Origin: Syngnathus acus
Lineage: Eukaryota; Chordata; Actinopteri; Syngnathiformes; Syngnathidae
DNA length: 64,000 bases
Direction of reading: 5' to 3'
Assembly: GCF_901709675.1 (NCBI RefSeq)
Contig: NC_051089.1
Span: forward strand, 248,001 to 312,000
Positions 11,977-37,662 of the stretch are shown here, one piece after another (the first letter of the stretch is position 1; each line of letters begins with the position of its first letter). Under the pieces are notes generated by a model, which was given only the letters and a program-made list of their open reading frames with translations, ran no database searches and was not told the origin of the DNA. The position numbers and the translations under genes are program-made.

Positions 11977-13547
11977 CTAGTTGGAGGCCATGGTCTGGTC
12001 CATCCAGGCGCGGAGTTGGGTGACGCGGGCGTAGACGCCGGGCATGGTGGGCGTGCACGTTCCGCTGCCCCAGGACACGATGCCCACCAGGGTCCAGGCG
12101 CCCGCCTTCTGGCACACCAGGGGGCCGCCAGAGTCGCCCTGCAGAGGCGCGGCAGCGGCGGGAGGGAGGGAGGGAGGGAGGGAGGGAGGGAGGGAGAGCG
12201 GCCGTCAACAAATAATAGTGTCGTCGCTAGCCTTAGCCTGTCCTGGCCTGGCCTGAGACTAAGTAGCAGCGGGCATGCGGCGGCAGGAGACACTTGGCAA
12301 AGGTGAAAGGCCAAAGCGTACGCGCCGCTCCAAACATGAAGGCGGCCGCTTCACACGGGCGGACGGGGCGGGGCGGGGCGTTGCCCGAACCTTGGCAGCA
12401 AGTGGGAAATGAATCTCTACCCACCATGCAAGATGAGGCTCCGGAGGCTCCGGCGCAGATCATCAGGTCGGTGATCTTCCTGCCCCAGAATTGACGGCAC
12501 CGCTCGTTGGTCAACAGCGGCAGGGAGGCCTGCTGGAGGAGGGCCGGCGTGTCGGGCGCTGAAAGGCAACAGCGGGCGGGCTCACGGGCGGCTCGTCCGG
12601 CGGGCGCCTTTGGGCACTCGGCCCTACGGCGGCGACTCCTGACCGTTGTGTCGGGTCAGCCCCCAGCCGGTGGTGACGCACTTGGTGCCTCCGGGGAAGT
12701 CGTCTCCGGTTTGGGCCACGCAGACGGGCGACACGCGCATGTTCATCTGGGCGGGGCTGGCCAGCTTGATGAGCAGGATGTCGTTGTTGATGGTGAAGCC
12801 GTTGTAGCGAGGGTGCTTGAACACCTGCCGGACGACGGCGCCGTTAACGCGAGCCGCGCGCGCTGGCAAACGTGGCGGCGGCGAAAGCGCGTCCTCACCT
12901 TGCCCACCTTCAGGACCTGGGTGTCCTCGGCGTCGGACGATCGGTCGTGCTCACCCAGGATCACGCGGTGGGAAGTCCTGCAAAGGCCGAGACAAACGGC
13001 GTCAGGCCGCCCGCCCGCCTGCCGGCCGTCAGTCACCGGGCAGGCGGGCAGGCTACCTGACGTTGCAGTGCGCCGCCGTCACCACCCAGTTCTCATTGAC
13101 CAGGGAGCCGCCGCAGAAGTGGAAGCCCGTGTAGTCCTGAGGCGGACAAAAAGAGCACTCGTATGGCGTCGCACCATCGGCCGTCACGCGCCGATGGCGT
13201 GCCCGTGACGGCCGATGGCGTGCCCGTGACGGCCGATGGCGTGCCCGTGACGGCCGATGGCGTGCCCGTGACGGCCGATGGTGCGCCCGTGACGGCCGAT
13301 GGCGTGTCCGCGCCGGCGTACCTGCAGGGACACCTGCCAGGGCCACGAGTGAGGCACCGCCTCCTCGCCGTTGACGATGCGAGAGTATCCCGTGATCACA
13401 GGAGGGATGTCGGGAGAGCCGCAACCTGGCCACAAATGACCACGTTGTGAGGACCGGGTCGGCAAATGCGAGCGTGGCGGCCGAGGCTAACTCACCGTAG
13501 GTGGCGCCGACAAAGGCGAGGCACGAGAGGATCCACAGGAAGGCCAT
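11977..13547 (-). CDS. ctrb1: Chymotrypsinogen B-like protease (7 exons)
   Basis: Secreted pancreatic serine protease zymogen (S1 family) that cuts after large hydrophobic residues. Exons: 13547-13496, 13425-13322, 13136-13057, 12977-12899, 12824-12644, 12558-12425, 12138-11977; 263 residues, the usual length. Signal peptide [18 protein letters not shown], then [15 protein letters not shown] and activation site R|IVNGEEAV. The triad is His in VVTAAHC, Asp in [10 protein letters not shown] and Ser in CMGDSGGP. The S1 pocket reads Ser189, Gly216, Gly226, as in true chymotrypsin. It lies in tandem with the ctrl-like gene at 16410. A TATA box and a PTF1-type site lie upstream, and AATAAA closely follows the stop. 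Confidence 0.93.
13191..13308. repeat. 21-bp minisatellite, about 5.5 units
   Basis: Head-to-tail 21-bp units (CCGATGGCGTGCCCGTGACG plus G) in the ctrb1 intron between exons 3 and 2. It produces the false ADGVPVT peptide repeats seen in two frames. Confidence 0.95.
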
Positions 13548-13581
13548 GGCGACATCATGTCTTCTCCGGACAAACGGCTGG

Positions 13582-13589
13582 CTTTTATA
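13582..13589 (-). promoter_or_regulatory. ctrb1 TATA box
   Basis: TATAAAAG on the minus strand, 35 bp upstream of the ATG at 13547; a strong core promoter with a very short leader. Confidence 0.85.
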
Positions 13590-13686
13590 CACACGCGGCT
13601 GGGCCCGATTGGAGGAAAACGGTGGGAAGGCGGGGCCGACCCACCGACCGACCCACCAATGTGAGAGTCCGGCCACATGGAATTGC

Positions 13687-13702
13687 GGGAAACCTGCAGC
13701 TG
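13687..13702 (-). promoter_or_regulatory. PTF1-type acinar enhancer site of ctrb1
   Basis: On the minus strand CAGCTG, a 4-nt spacer, then TTTCCC. This E-box plus TTTCCC layout is the bipartite site bound by the PTF1 complex (PTF1A, E-protein, RBPJ/RBPJL) in acinar zymogen promoters. It lies about 100 bp upstream of the TATA box. Function is inferred. Confidence 0.7.
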
Positions 13703-13890
13703 GGGGGGGGGCATCAAGTCCTCACTGGAAAGGCATGCGGCGACAGGCATGTACGCCACGTCACCGGTGGGGTCATGGATGATTCATTTGATCTTTAAAT
13801 GTTGATGGAATGATGAGTTCTTTCAATGTGGATATGGACTCATCAAAGGGGCATTGCTGCTTTCTCGCCCATTCCAACAAGCCTCACAAA

Positions 13891-14656
13891 TACCGTCTTT
13901 TCCCATGTATAATGCGCAAAATTGAACTAATTTATTGTCCTAAAATCTGGGGTGCTCATTATACATGGTTACAACAATTTTTGAAGAAAATCTCCCTCGA
14001 AATAAAACTTGAAATCACCTTTCTTCTTGTTTGTTGTCAATGGCGCATCGCATTCAGCCATCCTGCCCAACACACGTAGTCAGTAAAATTCATAATTGAC
14101 GACACATCGTTTGATGCGATGGTGCAATCCTTGATGGTGTGTTATTGTCAAATATTGTTTGTTTTTTAATCTCCATCGCAAACCGGATATCATACGGAGG
14201 CCGCCATTACAGATGCGCAAGACACGTCAGCTAGAGCGAGAGTTCAGTTCTAAATGCGTATTACAGCTAATCTTTTATTTCACAACACTTTGCCTTGTTC
14301 CTTTCTTCTCTGCTGTTCACTTCAAACACGCTCCATACGAACTCAATGCTCTCGTATCAGACGCTTGCTCGATCACCTGCTCGTTTGCTGTCACAATGTA
14401 CCCGACACAAATCCGAAACATTTCTTCGCTATCGAGTTTGCTAGCGCATGCGCAGTGATACTGACCGGCAGAATAACATCCGGTTGTTCCCGAAGATGAT
14501 CTTTTTTCTGAAATAATTTTACGTTTACGGACTTAAGTAAGAGTCAAAATTTGGGTGCGTATTATACACGGGTACAGGCTTTTTTCCAGCATCGACATGC
14601 CATTTTTAGGGTGCGTATTATACACGGGGGCGTATTACACATGGAAAATTACGGTA
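13891..14656. mobile_element. MITE-like DNA element, copy 2
   Basis: Same family and orientation as 7571-8333, with termini TACCGTCTTTTCCCATGTAT and ACATGGAAAATTACGGTA. Relative to copy 1 it has several small indels, for example loss of a repeat around the AGATGCGCA block and a short insertion after GATGCGATGG. Together the copies bracket agrp and ctrb1. Confidence 0.8.
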
Positions 14657-15099
14657 CTTTTGAAATCATGTAGTGCTCGGATGAAGTTCTGCTGATCACG
14701 GAGGATTTATCGACAACCTTATTAGTAACGGCTTCCTCACTTTGGACTTATGGGTGCCCAACGAAGACCAAGGGATGATTGACGACATATGGGACATATG
14801 TAGTATGTGTGGCCGCAAGCAAGGACGCAGCTGAAAAAAGTCTGGCTTTTTTCCCACCCAGCGGCTGCAGGAGCGGCCCGATTATTTCCAAGGACACGGG
14901 CGCGCACGCGCGTCTGGCGCCTAGGGCTCTTTGGAGCGGGTTCTGCCCAGCACGCGTCTGGTACCGCTTCACTGTGATCTGCTCGGCAAAGGCAGACCGT
15001 CAAAGTCTTCCGCCTGGTTGGGCAAGGCAGAAACGTTTGTTTCGATCAATGGCGACAACGGCCGGCTCTCCTACCACAGCTTTGTGACCGCAGTTTTTT

Positions 15100-15671
15100 T
15101 CATAGTTTGGCCGCCGGGGGTGCGACTCGTACTCAGGAGCGACTTATGTGTGAAATGATGAACACATGAGGATTTCACATGCTATTTTCACACGAAACCG
15201 CATGAGAGCGCTCTAGGCCTGTGGGATCTTTGGAACTGCAACTGACGTCTGACGTCAGCACCACATCTACTTCCGGACTCGAGTCAACGGAGTTGTTTAT
15301 AAGTGACAGCCATGACAAAGATTTGGATGGATTGAATGATTTGGAGTGACGCAGACGGTTCAATAAACTGGTTATTTACGCTGTAGTTATTTGGTAACTC
15401 TTAATATGCTTCGTCGGGCACGGTCCTCAAGTTTATGTAACGTTAGCATAGCGTAGCATTCAGCCCGTCCTTGCCTATTCCATTTTTATGTGAAATTGCC
15501 TTTCAAGAAGACACGTCTGTTCACGGTGTTGTATTTGATCGAATCAATTACTCCCCAAAATGCCACTTATACTCTGGTGCGACTTATGGATGTCTTCTTC
15601 TCCTTTCTTATGCATTTTATGGCTGCTGCGACTTATACTCCGAAGCCACTTATAGTCCGGAAAATACGGTA
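15100..15671. mobile_element. Non-autonomous DNA-transposon relic
   Basis: The right end (about 15556-15671) carries GGTGCGACTTATGGATG, then CTGCGACTTATACTCCG and finally AGTCCGGAAAATACGGTA. The left end near 15118-15147 has the related GTGCGACTCGTACTC and GAGCGACTTATG. This matches a MITE type common in teleosts with repeated GCGACTTAT motifs. The left boundary is uncertain. Confidence 0.55.
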
Positions 15672-16378
15672 AACGTGAGCCACCGTCATCCCCGTGTCGG
15701 CGGCCTCGGTTCGGCGTTTCTTGTTGTCCCGCCCCCAGGCGCACCGCTGCTTTGTGATTGGTCCACGCGCCTGCGAAAATGGCCGTGCTCGGGACAAGAT
15801 GAACGCCCTACGTATTCGGGCCAGAATTCAGCTCGCAGACACGGCAAAACAAAGCACGCCTCCGACAATTACTTTTGTTCCCAAGGTCAGCGCCTAAAAC
15901 GGTGGGTGGGCTTTGAATGCGTTTTATTAATGTGAGCCGTACACGAGTGGGCACTTTGTGTCCTCGTGGTCAAGCTTTGGCCAAGTCAGCCGTGTTTTGT
16001 TTCGCTGCGGCGGCGGCCATTTGTCACAGTGTCGTTTGTTCTTTCTTTGAAAACGGACACTGCACATGAATCAACATCGGCCAGCGTCAAGCTCATTTTC
16101 TCTGGTTGACGTCAAAGGCGTCCTAAAAGCAAAGGCAGCCAGCCGTCAAGCGAAGCCCAGAGCTAGCAAACCACGGACGTCTAATGGTTTGAGTTTCACT
16201 GTCTTTGCGAGTGCCCCGTTGCTACCGTGTTTGGTCAAGCAAGCGCTTTGGCGGCAAAGTTGGAGTGGATGGCAAAATCCGACAAAGAAAAGCTTTTGCT
16301 CGTCAAACTCAAAAAGAAAGCTTTGCAGCCGAGCGTGGAATAAAGTCAAAGCACAGCGATGATCCCATGCACATTTGA
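15672..16378. other. Intergenic, no gene seen
   Basis: No coding, RNA or repeat feature that I can support. Confidence 0.4.
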
Positions 16379-16384
16379 TTTATT
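16379..16384 (-). promoter_or_regulatory. ctrl polyadenylation signal
   Basis: AATAAA on the minus strand 25 nt after the stop of the ctrl-like gene. Confidence 0.85.
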
Positions 16385-16409
16385 GGCAGCAGCAGAGGCA
16401 TTTGCGCGT

Positions 16410-17899
16410 TCAGTTGCTGGCGAGGATCTGGTCGGCCCAGGCGCGCAGCTCGGTGACACGGGCGTAGACGGCGGGCGTGGACGTGGAGCAGCGGCTGCTT
16501 CCCCAGGACACGATGCCCACCAGGGTCCAAGCGTTGTCTTTCTCGCACACAAGAGGACCGCCCGAGTCTCCCTAAAGTGCACAAACGAGTGTGGGGGGGG
16601 GGGGGGGAGGTCGTGAAGAAGAAGAAGGTTGCGTGAAGAAGGGCAGCGCACCAAAGCCGTTCCCTCACCATGCAGGAGGTGGCGCCCTGGCCTCCGGCGC
16701 AGATCATCACGTCGGAGATGTTACTGCCCCAGTGACGCTTGCACTGCTCGTTGGACAAAAGGGGAAGCGCCGCCTGCTGGAGCTTGTTGGGAGTGCCGGG
16801 AGCTGCAAAGACGGAGCACTTTGAAGCCTGAGGGAAAGCGGGGAGAGAGCCAGCCGCGCACGCGTCTCGTGGCCACGGCGAGTTGCCCGCCAACTGTGTT
16901 TCCACAACCACGCAAAGCCAAAACAAGGCGGGGGGGATTGAGCGCACCGTTGTATCTGGTCAGTCCCCATCCGGAGGTGACGCAGGTCCTTCCCGGGGCA
17001 AAGTCGTCGGTGGCCTCGGCCAGGCAGACGGGCGACACGTTGGCGCCCAGGCGAGCCGGCGTGCTCAGCCGGATCAGGGCGATGTCGTTGTTGATGGTAC
17101 GCGGGTTCCACATGGGGTGCGTGAACACCTTGGAGGGGCGCAGCATCTGCACCGCCTCGTTGGACCCGTAACCCTTATCGTGCTCGCCGGCCACCACGCG
17201 GTGGTAAGTCCTGGGAATTTGAGCGCAGCCGTCACCAAAGGGCGGCCCCGACTCCCATTGGCGGCGGCGCACTACCTGACGTTGCAGTGGGCGGCGGTCA
17301 CCACCCAGTTCTCATTGATCAGGGAGCCGCCGCAAAAGTGGAAGCCGTTGGATTGCTACCGAGGAAACGGCCGCGTTACTGACGGCGGCGAGGCGAGGGG
17401 GAAGGGGAGGCGAGCCGACACGCTCCGGGAGCGGCGACAGAAAGACGACGGGAACCACCGGGATGACGAGCCCAAAGAAGAGCAGAAGCGAGAACCCAAA
17501 ACGGAACAAGGATGACAAAGAGAAAGCCCGAGCCGCAGCGGGGAAGAAGCGACGGCAACCTGAAGAGGCAGGACGGCTGGCTTCAGCGGGCGCCACGCCA
17601 CCGCAAGCAAAAAAGAAGAAACCAGAGATCGGCAAAGTGACCAGCGCGGCCGGCGCTGACCTGCAGGGACACCTGCCAGGGCCACGAATGCGGGACGGCC
17701 TCCTCGCCGTTGACGATGCGAGCGTAGCCGGTCACCTCGGGTGGGACGGCGGGCGTGCCGCAACCTGACAGACAGACAGACAGACAGACGCAAGGAGACC
17801 AACATGAGGCCGCGTGGCGGCGCCAGGGGCTCCGTTCCGTGTCTCACCGTAGGCGGCGGCGACCAGAGCCAAGCAGGAGACGATCCAGAGGACGGCCAT
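16410..17899 (-). CDS. ctrl: Chymotrypsin-like (CTRL-type) protease, 6 exons
   Basis: Secreted pancreatic serine protease zymogen. Exons: 17899-17848, 17764-17661, 17355-17276, 17210-16948, 16802-16669, 16571-16410; 264 residues. Signal peptide [18 protein letters not shown], then [15 protein letters not shown] and R|IVNGEEAV. The triad is His in VVTAAHC, Asp in [10 protein letters not shown] and Ser in CMGDSGGP. The S1 pocket reads Thr189, Gly216 and Ala226 (TPAVYARV); Ala226 is also found in human CTRL, which is why I assign CTRL rather than CTRB. The 263-nt exon equals exons 4 and 5 of the neighbouring ctrb1-like gene fused, with one extra codon. Family call is firm; the CTRL label is moderate. 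Confidence 0.88.
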
Positions 17900-17948
17900 G
17901 ACGACGGTGACGACAAGGACGGTGTGTCCCAGCCGCCGCCGCCGCACG

Positions 17949-17956
17949 CTTTTATA
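17949..17956 (-). promoter_or_regulatory. ctrl TATA box
   Basis: TATAAAAG on the minus strand, 50 bp upstream of the ATG at 17899. A CCAAT-type motif lies just upstream (about 17968). I see no site as clear as the PTF1 site of ctrb1; CAGCTG at about 17995 lacks the TTTCCC half. Confidence 0.8.
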
Positions 17957-17999
17957 CGCCGACTGGACCAATGGCGGGGCGGCGCGCTCAGAGCGCAGC

Positions 18000-20339
18000 T
18001 GCTTATCAACGGGGCCGCTCGCACGCTCCCATTGGACGCCGCCTCCGCAAGCCCAAACTCCGCTGCATCATCACATTTGCGATGACGGTGCAGACTTATC
18101 CTGTGGCAGGGTTAGGGAGGCACGCGCGCATGCACGCACGCACGCACATGTCGCCATTTGCAACGACATCAGACTTCCGCTGGGTGGTGGTCAGTGTTCC
18201 GAAAGGATCACCCAAATGTATTTTAACTCTCGGAGAAAAGCAAGCCGACAAACACCATCGAGACGCGTCGGAGTTACGTCACAAAACATGGCCGGCAGAA
18301 CGTGGCCATGGATTAATCGTTAACTTTCCCCGTCGGCGCTTATCAGCGCGCCGATTGCGCGAAGGCTCTCTTTCCAAAAAGCGTCGTCACCGGCACATCT
18401 AATCTCAAATCGGCCGCAACCCGACCTCGGCCCAGAGCTAGGCGCTCAAAGACGTGAGGCCGTGCGGGACTTGTTGCTCTCCGACCTCACTTTCAAACAG
18501 TTTGGCTTCTTGCGCACACGCTCGCTCGTCTTTCTTTGTCAGAAATGTGTCATTTGTCCTCGAATCCAAAACATTTCTCGGCTTGCGTTGAGAGAAAAAG
18601 AACTGCCGCCGCAACATGAATTGTGGAGGTGAAGGACATTTTCATTGTCCTATGTGTGACAAAAACATGATTAGAAAGACAGACCTGGATGAAGGCACGA
18701 AAAAAAAATAACAGCCACCTCTTCTACTGCGAAGCCCGAAACGAAAGACTACAATATCCCCATGCATCTCCAGCCCTGACTGTTGTTGTGCCCCCTGGAA
18801 ATGGTTGTTACTTGTTGGGAGAGAAAGTTGCCCAGACACACCCAGAGACAGCAGCACAAATACCAGAAAGGGATCGTTTCAAAAGTGTGCCTGCCGTCCG
18901 TCCATAAAGGAAGACGAAGCTTTTCAATGCTCGTCGTACGTACATGTCCAATACAAAAACCCAGGTGCAAAAAGTGCAACATGGGAGGGAGGGAGTTGGA
19001 GGAATGCATCCATTCAGTACAGAAAAAGGCTTGCATTACCAAGTAGGTTAGAGATGTTGTGAATTTTTATTCTGGTATCATGCAAGGTATATCCCACTAG
19101 TAAGCCTAAGTGTGACTGGGTCATGTTCGGGTCAGGTTCGTGTGGGATTGTTTGGGGCTTGGTCCAGGAATGTAGGCTCATTGGCACCAGACACATCTGG
19201 TTTCTATTAACAACTGCTAGAGTTAGGGAGGCTGACTAGGGGGTCATAGATCACCCAACAGCCCCCTGTGCGAGCACCCGAGTGAAAGGAAGCGCGGGGG
19301 TATAAGTTTTAGGGCGAGAGTAGACAAGGGGACTCGTCATCTTGGCTAGGGAGCGAGACACTTCTCTCTGACATCGGTTGAATAAAATCTTTCCCCAATC
19401 AGCCGTGTGTGACTGAAGTTTTCCTTCCCCAAGCCAGCCACTTTTTCACCGTTTGTTTGGAAGACCAGCTGACCATCGAAGAGAATTCACCACAGAGACA
19501 CACACACTTCCGTAGTAGTGCAGTGGCAGCAAAGAACAGCGTCAGTAGCACAAAAAACAATTCCATTGACACTATTTTACTTGGAAATAATCATAAAAAA
19601 GACATTGATGGCGGTTACAAATGAAGAACATAGAAAAAGAGATGTTTTTTTTTTTTTTTTTTTAAACTGTTATGGAAAAGAGCGTTGCGCTAGGGGTCAA
19701 GTTGAATGATACCTATAGTTCAATGCCAGCAAAGAGATGGCACAAGCAGTGGTCGAGGCTTTAGTTTGAAATGAACCCCGCGTGCTCTATTTTGAAATGA
19801 ACGGCGACTCCACCGGAACCCACCTCACAGTGGAGCCTCCAGACAGCTACTCTTAACAAATGGAGACCGACGGGAAGACGGCATGACGAGAGACACCCAC
19901 CAGACTCTTCTGCAGCTGGCCTCCTCTGAGGGGGGAAGAAGAAGAAGAAGAAGAAGAAGAAAAAAAAAAAAAAAGCAGATTCTGATCCTGCCGGCCGCCG
20001 CTCCTGCTGCGAGCGAGCGCCTCCCGCGCCGACTTGTATTCGTCCGTTAATCAAACGGGTCCGTGAGGAAACGGCGGAACATGTATTCGGCAACAGCACA
20101 CCCAAGCCAGCCAGCCTGCCTGCCTGCCAGCCAGTGTGACAAAAGCTTGACCGAAATCAAAACATAGCATACATTTACGTCATATCTAAATACTTCAAAA
20201 ACCTCAGACGGACGAAAATGTCAAAGGAATCACTTGGAATGAGTGACAAAAAGGACAAGTCAATAAAAAGATCAAATCACTCCAGAAAGGAAATCGTTCA
20301 AGAATGAAAGCACCAACGAGAACATCCACATTTCACATC
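18000..20339. other. Intergenic, ctrl to tollip; possible solo LTR
   Basis: No gene recognised. Around 19054-19420 the plus strand has GGGTATAAGTTT at about 19289 and GAATAAAATC at about 19380, a TATA-to-AATAAA spacing like a retroelement LTR, but I could not find matching ends or a target duplication. Poly-T and poly-A tracts occur at 19646-19663 and 19961-19974, the latter beside (GAA)n. Confidence 0.35.
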
Positions 20340-20345
20340 TTTATT
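20340..20345 (-). promoter_or_regulatory. tollip polyadenylation signal
   Basis: AATAAA on the minus strand about 220 nt after the tollip stop. Confidence 0.7.
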
Positions 20346-20562
20346 ACACTTCTTTGGATAGATGAAGCGAGCGAGCGAGCGAGCGAGCGAGAGCATATTT
20401 ACACGGAAAGCCAACGTTTGAGTTGTCTTTTTGTTTGACTGGAGCGGCGGGCGGGCGGGCGGGCGGGCGAGGAAATGCGGGTCACGTCAGCGTCACAACG
20501 ATGAGGACGGCGGCCGAGCAGACGGTGGGCGCAGGCGGGCGGGCTTGGGCAGGCGGGCGGCG

Positions 20563-23154
<2,592 letters not shown>

Positions 23155-23908
23155 GTTGTTGTCTCCCGACGCTTGAGAGAATGTTTTGAATTTGGAGCCG
23201 CTCGAAACAAACGTCAACTTGAAAACAAACCGACGACTTCCTGGAATTAGGGCTGACCCGGAAGCAGATGAAGCAAACGGGTCACACAACACACCAACCG
23301 CGCCGGCCGCGAACATCGCTTGAATCCTTTGCCGACATTACCATTTGTGCCGCCCCCAGACAATCGAGATCAATCGGGATCAAATGCTAAAAACGGATGC
23401 TTCTACTGCCCGTGAGTGAGTGAGTGAGTGAGTGAGTGAGTGAGTGAGTGAGTGATAGGCCGGCCGTTCCTTGTCATCAAACCAAATCACACGCTTCTTT
23501 TTTGCAGCTTTTTAATGTCAAGACTGACAAAGACCGCAATACTAAGACTCCATTCACAAAAATAGCTACTCTTCGATCATAAGTTCAAAATGACATTCAA
23601 AGAATTAAGAGTTTATCTCGCGTTTGGCTCGATTGGGGGGGGGGGGGGGGACAAAAGTGCGGAGCAAGCAGGATATGTTGGTCTGACAAGTCGTTGAGGG
23701 TGTCTAGGTGCTTTTGTTACTTGGGGCCTCCAATTTGTAGAAAGCACGGTGTTTTTTCCCTTTTAAATGATTCTGAGTCCTGAGAGAAAGAACAACTTGC
23801 AAAAATGCTCGTCAGTGAAAACAGGAAGACAGCCATGTATAGGTCTCCAAATACATAAAGTCATAATACAAAAAAGTAAATATATATATATATATATATT
23901 ATTTTTTT
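23155..23908. other. Intergenic, trpm1 3' end to tollip 5' end
   Basis: Holds the tollip upstream region and the trpm1 3' flank. Contains a (GAGT)n tract at about 23411-23452, a poly-G run at 23636-23650 and (TA)n at 23880-23899. No clear AATAAA for trpm1 is visible. Confidence 0.5.
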
Positions 23909-35645
<11,737 letters not shown>

Positions 35646-37536
35646 GGTCGCGTCGTGACGACGGCGTCCCTAGGCTTGGTCGCCTCTCGCCGTTCAGGGC
35701 GCCGCTGTCAAAAGCCGCATCGCCTGCGTGCGCGCTGACCGGGCGGGCGGTTGAGCGAGCGAGCGAGCGAGCGAGCGAGCGAGCGGACTGGGTAATCCCG
35801 CTTAGTCGTCTTTAATGCACGACGGAGATTTCATAAACGCTGATGGCAGGAAAATCCACTTTGGAAGCACAAAAGGCCAACAAAGGCAGCAGCCCCGCCT
35901 CGCCTCGCCACGCCACGCCACTCTGTGCCTCCCGATCACAACAAACACATGTTGATTGTTGCTGCTATGCCTAAATCTTGTTAAGATTTCAATCTTGTCA
36001 ATGGTCCACCACACAGCCCCAAAACACACAAGAAACGGGCCCAAGGGCGGGCGGGCGCTTGGGCACTTGAGCTCAGTGTGCAGGCCCAAGGGCCGAGGTC
36101 GGGAATCGTTCAAACGTCCTCGCAAAGCAGCGTGCGTGTGTGCGTCCTGGGCAATGACTTTGAATATCATTCATTATTATTGATCATTAAATGAACTATA
36201 CAGTATATCATGACTTCTTTCATTATAGATCATGATGCCATTCATTCATCACCAATTATTATTGATTATTAAGTGACAGGTCTCACACGACGTTTCCAGT
36301 TGAACCTCCGTTTCATCATCTGACCTTGAATATATGATGGAAGTAGATGGTGCTCTTGTTGCCTTTTGCTATTTCTCTGGCCGGCCGGGCTGGATAAGCA
36401 AGCGCATAGACGTATTATTTGTGGAAGAAGGAATTGCGCACAGCTCGCGGCAGGCGGCATGGCGTCTAAGACGGACGGACGGACGTCCACTTGAGCATGC
36501 AGGTGTGTTGCCTGATGACGGCAACCGCACCACACTTCTGTTCTATTCGGCCACTATTTGGAAGCTCGACGGCATGGCGTCCGTATATAGTAGTTCCCGC
36601 CCGCCCGCCCCAGCCAGCGCCTGTTTAAAACCTTTCAGGTCATTTGGCTGCAACGTCAGTCACCCCAAGGACACTTGGCGAGGGAGCGCGGTTGGCTCCT
36701 CGCCTGTTCCTGTGTGGGCAGGACAAAAGTTGTGCCTTGAACGTGGTGAACGACGAATTTGTCATGAAAGAAATGTTGGGCCATTTGTAGCTTAGGTGCT
36801 TAGAAGAAGCGATACTTTCGCTACCAATTCGGTACCAGCACGCAAAAAATACTTCCGAGTCTGAAAATGCACCCCCTCTCGTAAGTCTACTTCTGGTGGT
36901 GCACACATGGGGGACGAGTATAAGTAACCAGGATGAGTTTCTTGTCTCCGTGACCTTCCCGACTAAATAAATAGGGGGTGCAGCAATGTCTTGGACAGCC
37001 TGCCATGGAATGTATCCTCACTATCAGGCACATTTAATTGGGTACTTTTGACACCAGTATTTGCCAATGTCCAAATTTGACAAGTCTTAAAACACAACTG
37101 TGGGAGATATGTTTCACTTTTTTATTCCTACTTCCATGATCCATCCACTCATTTTGTAAGTGGAAGAAAGTGATCTCATATATATATATATATTTAATCC
37201 TGCCCACATTTGCATCGTACTGCACGACACTGCTAGGAAAACCAAATTGGCCGTTGCCACGCAAGTCTGAAAGCTGGCGTACAAAAAAAAGATCAGGTTC
37301 CTTACAGACCTGATCTGTGACAATTGGGTTTGCGAAGGGATTTGTTGAAGCGCTGCATAAAATGCTGCATGTGGCAAATGTCTGGAAACATTGCATCATG
37401 AAACTGATTGCATCACAAGCATAACTATGCTGTTTTGTTCTGGGAGCGACTTTCAAAGTGGCAGCTGCTGCAGTTGAAAGCGTTGCAAAGGATCACTTTG
37501 CGCTGATTTCTGTCTTCCCATAAATGCGTGTCACTA
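35646..37536. other. trpm1 upstream region
   Basis: No gene recognised. Contains (GCGA)n at about 35755-35784. Around 36917-36970 the plus strand has GAGTATAAGTAACC and then TAAATAAATAGG, again an LTR-like spacing without confirmed ends. A short (TA)n lies at 37180-37193. The trpm1 promoter presumably lies near 35650-36200. Confidence 0.35.
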
Positions 37537-37662
37537 TTTATTCAAAACACCAGCAAACGTGTGTGTGTGTGTGTGTCAGAGCGGTAGGCCTTTGCAGTCG
37601 CCGGTGCATCTGGTTTGCTTCCGATGGGACGGACAGAACGCCGCCGCCATTTGGCGTGGGAG

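Noticed and set aside
13191-13308. CRISPR-like array
   Set aside because: Contiguous 21-bp units without unique spacers in a vertebrate intron: a minisatellite.
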